From a virus: a stretch of DNA of 24,711 nt. Position numbers and translations under genes: made by a program. The stretch lies in IMG/VR virus record IMGVR_UViG_3300012000_000120, positions 1 to 24,711 of that record; one strand, 5' to 3'. Every line of letters starts with the position of its first letter. The stretch's first letter is position 1. Of this stretch, positions 22,109 through 24,711 are shown piece after piece. The notes under the pieces were generated by a model. It made no database searches. It saw nothing but the letters and a program-made list of their open reading frames with translations, and was not told where the DNA came from.

Positions 22109-23677
22109 TTAGCTGACCATTATAAAGGGCATAGGCATTATAATATCATCTAAGGAATCTTTTAATTTATTATCTAAATCTGGATCAAAGGTTTTTAGAA
22201 ACTGTATCATACGAACTGCCAGCAGTAAGCTGGTAACCAAATCGTCGTTTTCTCCAGGCTTTGCCGCAAAACTACCACCGACTGCTACAAAATTCTTTAG
22301 TTCGCTAATCAAATTTTTACTGGTCAGAATCATTTTTCCTGTTTCAATCATGGATTTCAACTTGGCACAGGCAGCTAGTTTACTCTTATTGGTGGTGAGA
22401 AAACCTTTTCTATATCTCCGACCTTGGCCGGATTGTTTGGGCTCACTGAGGAATATTCCCGGAATATTTTCTTCGCCAATTTCGTCTATGGACATTAGCG
22501 CGGCTTCACCAATGGTGTTATTTTCTACACTATAATAAATATCGTTCTGTGTACCAATTAGTTCGAAAATACAAGCACATATTTCTTTGATTATTTTAAT
22601 TTGCCCGGGCACCGGAGTTTTGTTGTGCTGCCATTCAGCAATTTGTCTACACTCCGGTAACTCAATGACCTGAACTCCTGCGTAGTCGCCACCGGTGCCC
22701 AAACTAGGATCTAGTGCTACCACATAGACTTTGCCTCGTTTTGGGCGATCATACCAACGAATTTGTCCTTGCCGCTCAACAGGATCAATGCCCTCTAGCG
22801 TGATTAATGTTGTACTATTGATTAGGGTTTCGTCGTAGATCAAAAACTCGCAGTCCATTTCTCGCCGGAATCTTTCTACGCCAATTCGACCTTGTTCTTG
22901 TGCTGCCCACTGTTCGTTGCGTTCTGGATGCTCATTCCAATAACTGCGATAGGACTTAAATCCGTTTATACCAACGGCAGTGGCATTGCCATATTCGTCG
23001 ATACACCGGTTGGCGCCTTTCCAAATTTCTGCAAATTGATCTTCGTCGCTGTTAGGGGTACTGGTAATAATAGCTTTACCTCCGGTACTGAGTGTGGGAC
23101 TTATAGACACCCAAAATTCTTTAGCAATCGTAGGCCTAACATAGGCAAACTCATCGGCATAGAGCAAGGATATACTCATACCACGACCGGTAGTTTCGGT
23201 TGTAGTTTGACTAACTATGCGGCTTCCATTGTCAAATTCTATGCTGCCTTTGTTGTATGTTGTTACCCCGGCTCTGATATGGTCTGGACAGTTTTCATAA
23301 GCAAAACTTACACGTTTCATGATTTCTTGAGCGCCGGTATACTTGTGTGCAGCAACTAACACTGTACTGTCCGGAATAAACATAGCAAACCAAAGTAGAT
23401 ATCCGGCAGCACTTGTGGTTTTACCAGATTGTCTAGGCATCAGGCTAATGCTAAAACGGTACTTATGATAGGTATCAATTAACCTGTTTTGGTAATCATA
23501 CGGTTGGTAAAGAATTCGCCCTTGTGTCGGATGCTGTATCCAAAAAAAGTGATTCAAAAAATAACTGGGCCCGGTGTCGGGGTTGACGCAAGCCACAAAT
23601 TCTTTGATCTGCTGATCAGTAAAAACCTCTCTGGTATGAGGTTTTTTGATCAATGTGTAATCCATTGGCTTGCTCAT
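22109..23677 (-). CDS. 17: Large terminase subunit (gp17 type)
   Basis: A 522-residue packaging motor, shorter than T4 gp17 (610). It cuts concatemeric DNA and pumps it into the prohead. ATPase domain: Walker A variant MPRQSGKT at 80-87, Walker B LLYADE at 171-176 with catalytic E176, and coupling motif TSTP at 205-208. RNase H-like nuclease domain: D323 in ALDPSLGTGGDYAG, E385 in YSVENN, and D478/D479 in KPGENDDLVTS. All key residues are present. ATG at 23677 is used; M5 is a less likely alternative. A 29-nt gap separates it from the upstream 88-residue gene. No small terminase (gp16) is recognisable here. Confidence 0.96.
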   Translation of the reverse strand: MSKPMDYTLIKKPHTREVFTDQQIKEFVACVNPDTGPSYFLNHFFWIQHPTQGRILYQPYDYQNRLIDTYHKYRFSISLMPRQSGKTTSAAGYLLWFAMFIPDSTVLVAAHKYTGAQEIMKRVSFAYENCPDHIRAGVTTYNKGSIEFDNGSRIVSQTTTETTGRGMSISLLYADEFAYVRPTIAKEFWVSISPTLSTGGKAIITSTPNSDEDQFAEIWKGANRCIDEYGNATAVGINGFKSYRSYWNEHPERNEQWAAQEQGRIGVERFRREMDCEFLIYDETLINSTTLITLEGIDPVERQGQIRWYDRPKRGKVYVVALDPSLGTGGDYAGVQVIELPECRQIAEWQHNKTPVPGQIKIIKEICACIFELIGTQNDIYYSVENNTIGEAALMSIDEIGEENIPGIFLSEPKQSGQGRRYRKGFLTTNKSKLAACAKLKSMIETGKMILTSKNLISELKNFVAVGGSFAAKPGENDDLVTSLLLAVRMIQFLKTFDPDLDNKLKDSLDDIIMPMPFIMVS

Positions 23678-23706
23678 ATTATATTTACATATTTCTCCGT
23701 GCCATC

Positions 23707-23973
23707 TTATATATTTTCTTTAAACCAATATGGCCTTGAGAACCAAAGTTTGAACCACTCAGGAGTGCCCGGTTTAATATCATGTTGTTTCATCAAATTG
23801 ACCTTTTCCATAGCAGTATGACTGATATTAATCATGTTTTCTGGAAGAGCTGCATTGGTAGGTTGTAGCCCTGCTAATACTTGCAGGTTTCTTATGTCTT
23901 GGTCACAAAGTACTGTATCGGGAATTTGTTCCTCAGGAACAAAATCTTGAGATGTGTATTTTATTTGTTTCAT
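23707..23973 (-). CDS. 88-residue conserved phage protein upstream of the terminase
   Basis: A small protein with a structured C-terminus: a helix TAMEKVNLMKQHDIKPGTPEW followed by FKLWFSRPYW. The PGTPEWFKLWFS motif is, as I recall, widespread in aquatic T4-like phage proteins. ATG at 23973 overlaps the upstream stop as ATGA. Position directly before the large terminase raises the possibility of a packaging role, but it is half the size of gp16 and shares no motif with it that I can see. Confidence 0.7.
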   Translation of the reverse strand: MKQIKYTSQDFVPEEQIPDTVLCDQDIRNLQVLAGLQPTNAALPENMINISHTAMEKVNLMKQHDIKPGTPEWFKLWFSRPYWFKENI

Positions 23974-24299
23974 TCAATTACATAGGCACGATTGCCTACC
24001 AATGCAATGTCAGTTGTTGGTTGAACTCTTTGTCGTCCAAGATCACGACTTCTTAGCTTGACCACAGTGGCAGAGTCAACTTCGTTACGTGGTATCGTTG
24101 AACCTTGTAGAGCATAATCTTTGCCTTGATAGTTAATCATACCATTATGATAACTAGCTCCCAGAGTAGTGTCTCCCACTACTCTAGGATCTACTAGACT
24201 GGATGATGGTTTTTGTTGTGCTTGAACTGTGTGCGTAGCACCCAGTGCTGCTGCCCCGGCTAGAGCAGCAGCACCGATACCTTTTTTGATTTTATTCAA
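23970..24299 (-). CDS. Small protein with signal-peptide-like N-terminus, start uncertain
   Basis: A frame of 109 codons whose only nearby start is TTG at 24299, without a ribosome site. It begins with a basic residue cluster (NKIKKG), a hydrophobic Ala/Gly stretch (IGAAALAGAAALGATHTVQA) and then QQKPSSS, like a Sec signal peptide with cleavage after VQA. The rest looks beta-rich (YHNGMINYQGKDYAL, DIALVGNRAYVIE). The frame is open upstream through an A9 run in the preceding gene, so it could be made by a -1 frameshift, or be fused by a sequencing error in that run. If truly internal, the Ala/Gly stretch would not be a signal peptide. Function unknown. Confidence 0.55.
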   Translation of the reverse strand: MNKIKKGIGAAALAGAAALGATHTVQAQQKPSSSLVDPRVVGDTTLGASYHNGMINYQGKDYALQGSTIPRNEVDSATVVKLRSRDLGRQRVQPTTDIALVGNRAYVIE

Positions 24300-24310
24300 A
24301 TCAAGTTCGT

Positions 24311-24711
24311 TTACTGATTGGTTACTTTTTTTTTAAAACTTTCAGATTCGCCTACTTTTTTAGGTAAACCTTTGTGCTTGGTTGCAGCGTAATCCCGAAC
24401 ATCTTTCTGACTCATGGATCGTGCCACTTTCTTTAACTCTGGACTGGCACCTTTGATTCGCTCGCCCTTTTGCATGGCATGCACCATGCCCATGAATTTT
24501 TGTTGTTGCTGACTCTTTGCCTTTTCAGCAACAACAGTCTCAGCTACTTTTTTTTTAGGTGCTGCTTTTTTATCAGCTAGAGCCTCTTTCATTAGCTCTT
24601 TACGGTCACCGTCCATGTCTAGGAAGTCTGGCTTAGAACCTTTTTTAGCTTCCGCCACACCTTGCTCGTCTTTATATTTTTTGGCTGTTTTTGGATCCTT
24701 TACCAAGCGAT
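24311..24711 (-). CDS. DUF3008-type phage protein, 5' end outside window
   Basis: The frame is open to the right edge. A TTG at 24706 is unlikely to be the true start, so at least 133 codons of a longer protein are visible. The C-terminal third (KSQQQQKFMGMVHAMQKGE, then ASPELKKVARSMS and TKHKGLPKKV) matches the DUF3008 family of small phage and bacterial proteins as I remember it. The visible N-terminal part is rich in Lys, Ala and Asp (DFLDMDGDRKELMKEAL), probably disordered. It ends FKKKVTNQ at an A9 run. Such segments often sit at the ends of phage virion proteins. Function unknown. Confidence 0.7.
   Translation of the reverse strand, partial: RLVKDPKTAKKYKDEQGVAEAKKGSKPDFLDMDGDRKELMKEALADKKAAPKKKVAETVVAEKAKSQQQQKFMGMVHAMQKGERIKGASPELKKVARSMSQKDVRDYAATKHKGLPKKVGESESFKKKVTNQ

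Noticed and set aside
16354-22110. CTAAATA boxes before the 16347 and 22087 genes as late promoters
   Set aside because: In both cases the TAA of the box is the stop codon of the preceding gene, and the match to the late octamer is incomplete.
22109-23677. An intein or intron in the terminase or uvsX gene
   Set aside because: Both proteins are continuous through their motifs at normal domain spacing, with no splice motifs.

Overview
The window looks like part of the genome of a T4-like tailed phage (Caudoviricetes, myovirus type), of the kind found in aquatic T4-like phages and uncultured environmental contigs. The main evidence is one set of T4 core genes: a gp17-type large terminase, a gp32-type single-strand DNA binding protein, UvsX recombinase, a UvsY-like mediator and UvsW helicase. 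There is also a collagen-like tail fibre. Genes are packed with TAATG, ATGA or GTGA junctions. All but one lie on the minus strand, so transcription runs from high to low coordinates. No host genes, tRNAs, rRNAs or CRISPR arrays were seen.

Layout in the direction of transcription. (1) 24711-20690, packaging and virion: an incomplete DUF3008-type protein, a small protein with a signal-peptide-like start, an 88-residue protein, the large terminase, and a 465-residue probable virion protein that ends at a hairpin terminator. (2) 20643-16354, recombination operon behind a strong promoter: gp32, a 70-residue protein, UvsX, a GIY-YIG homing endonuclease, two very small proteins, a UvsY-like protein and an 86-residue protein. 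(3) 16347-14992: a PD-(D/E)XK nuclease-like protein and a 50-residue protein. (4) 14990-11656, glycan cassette: two glycosyltransferase-like proteins, a SAM methyltransferase and a GT4 glycosyltransferase. (5) 11614-7725, early-type accessory genes with several near-consensus sigma-70 promoters: small zinc-binding proteins, an AAA+ ATPase and a run of small conserved phage proteins, ending at a perfect hairpin terminator. (6) 7726-2900, DNA transactions: a protein with a HARP-like segment, UvsW, two unknown proteins, a zinc-finger protein and a very short DnaE-like polymerase palm protein. (7) 2896-1: one plus-strand gene, then a structural protein and a long modular fibre that runs off the left edge.

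The genes divide into replication and recombination functions (gp32, UvsX, UvsY, UvsW, the DnaE-like protein), packaging (terminase) and host interaction (fibre, glycan cassette). The most notable points are: a 195-residue protein that seems to keep all three catalytic aspartates of the C-family (DnaE) palm; a homing endonuclease behind uvsX whose C-terminus resembles a displaced uvsX 3' end; two promoters whose -10 box ends exactly 6 nt before an ATG, predicting leaderless mRNAs; terminators whose U-tract runs into the next gene's -35 box; and a fibre ORF with an exact in-frame 61-bp repeat. Names of conserved-hypothetical families rest on recall, not on a database search.
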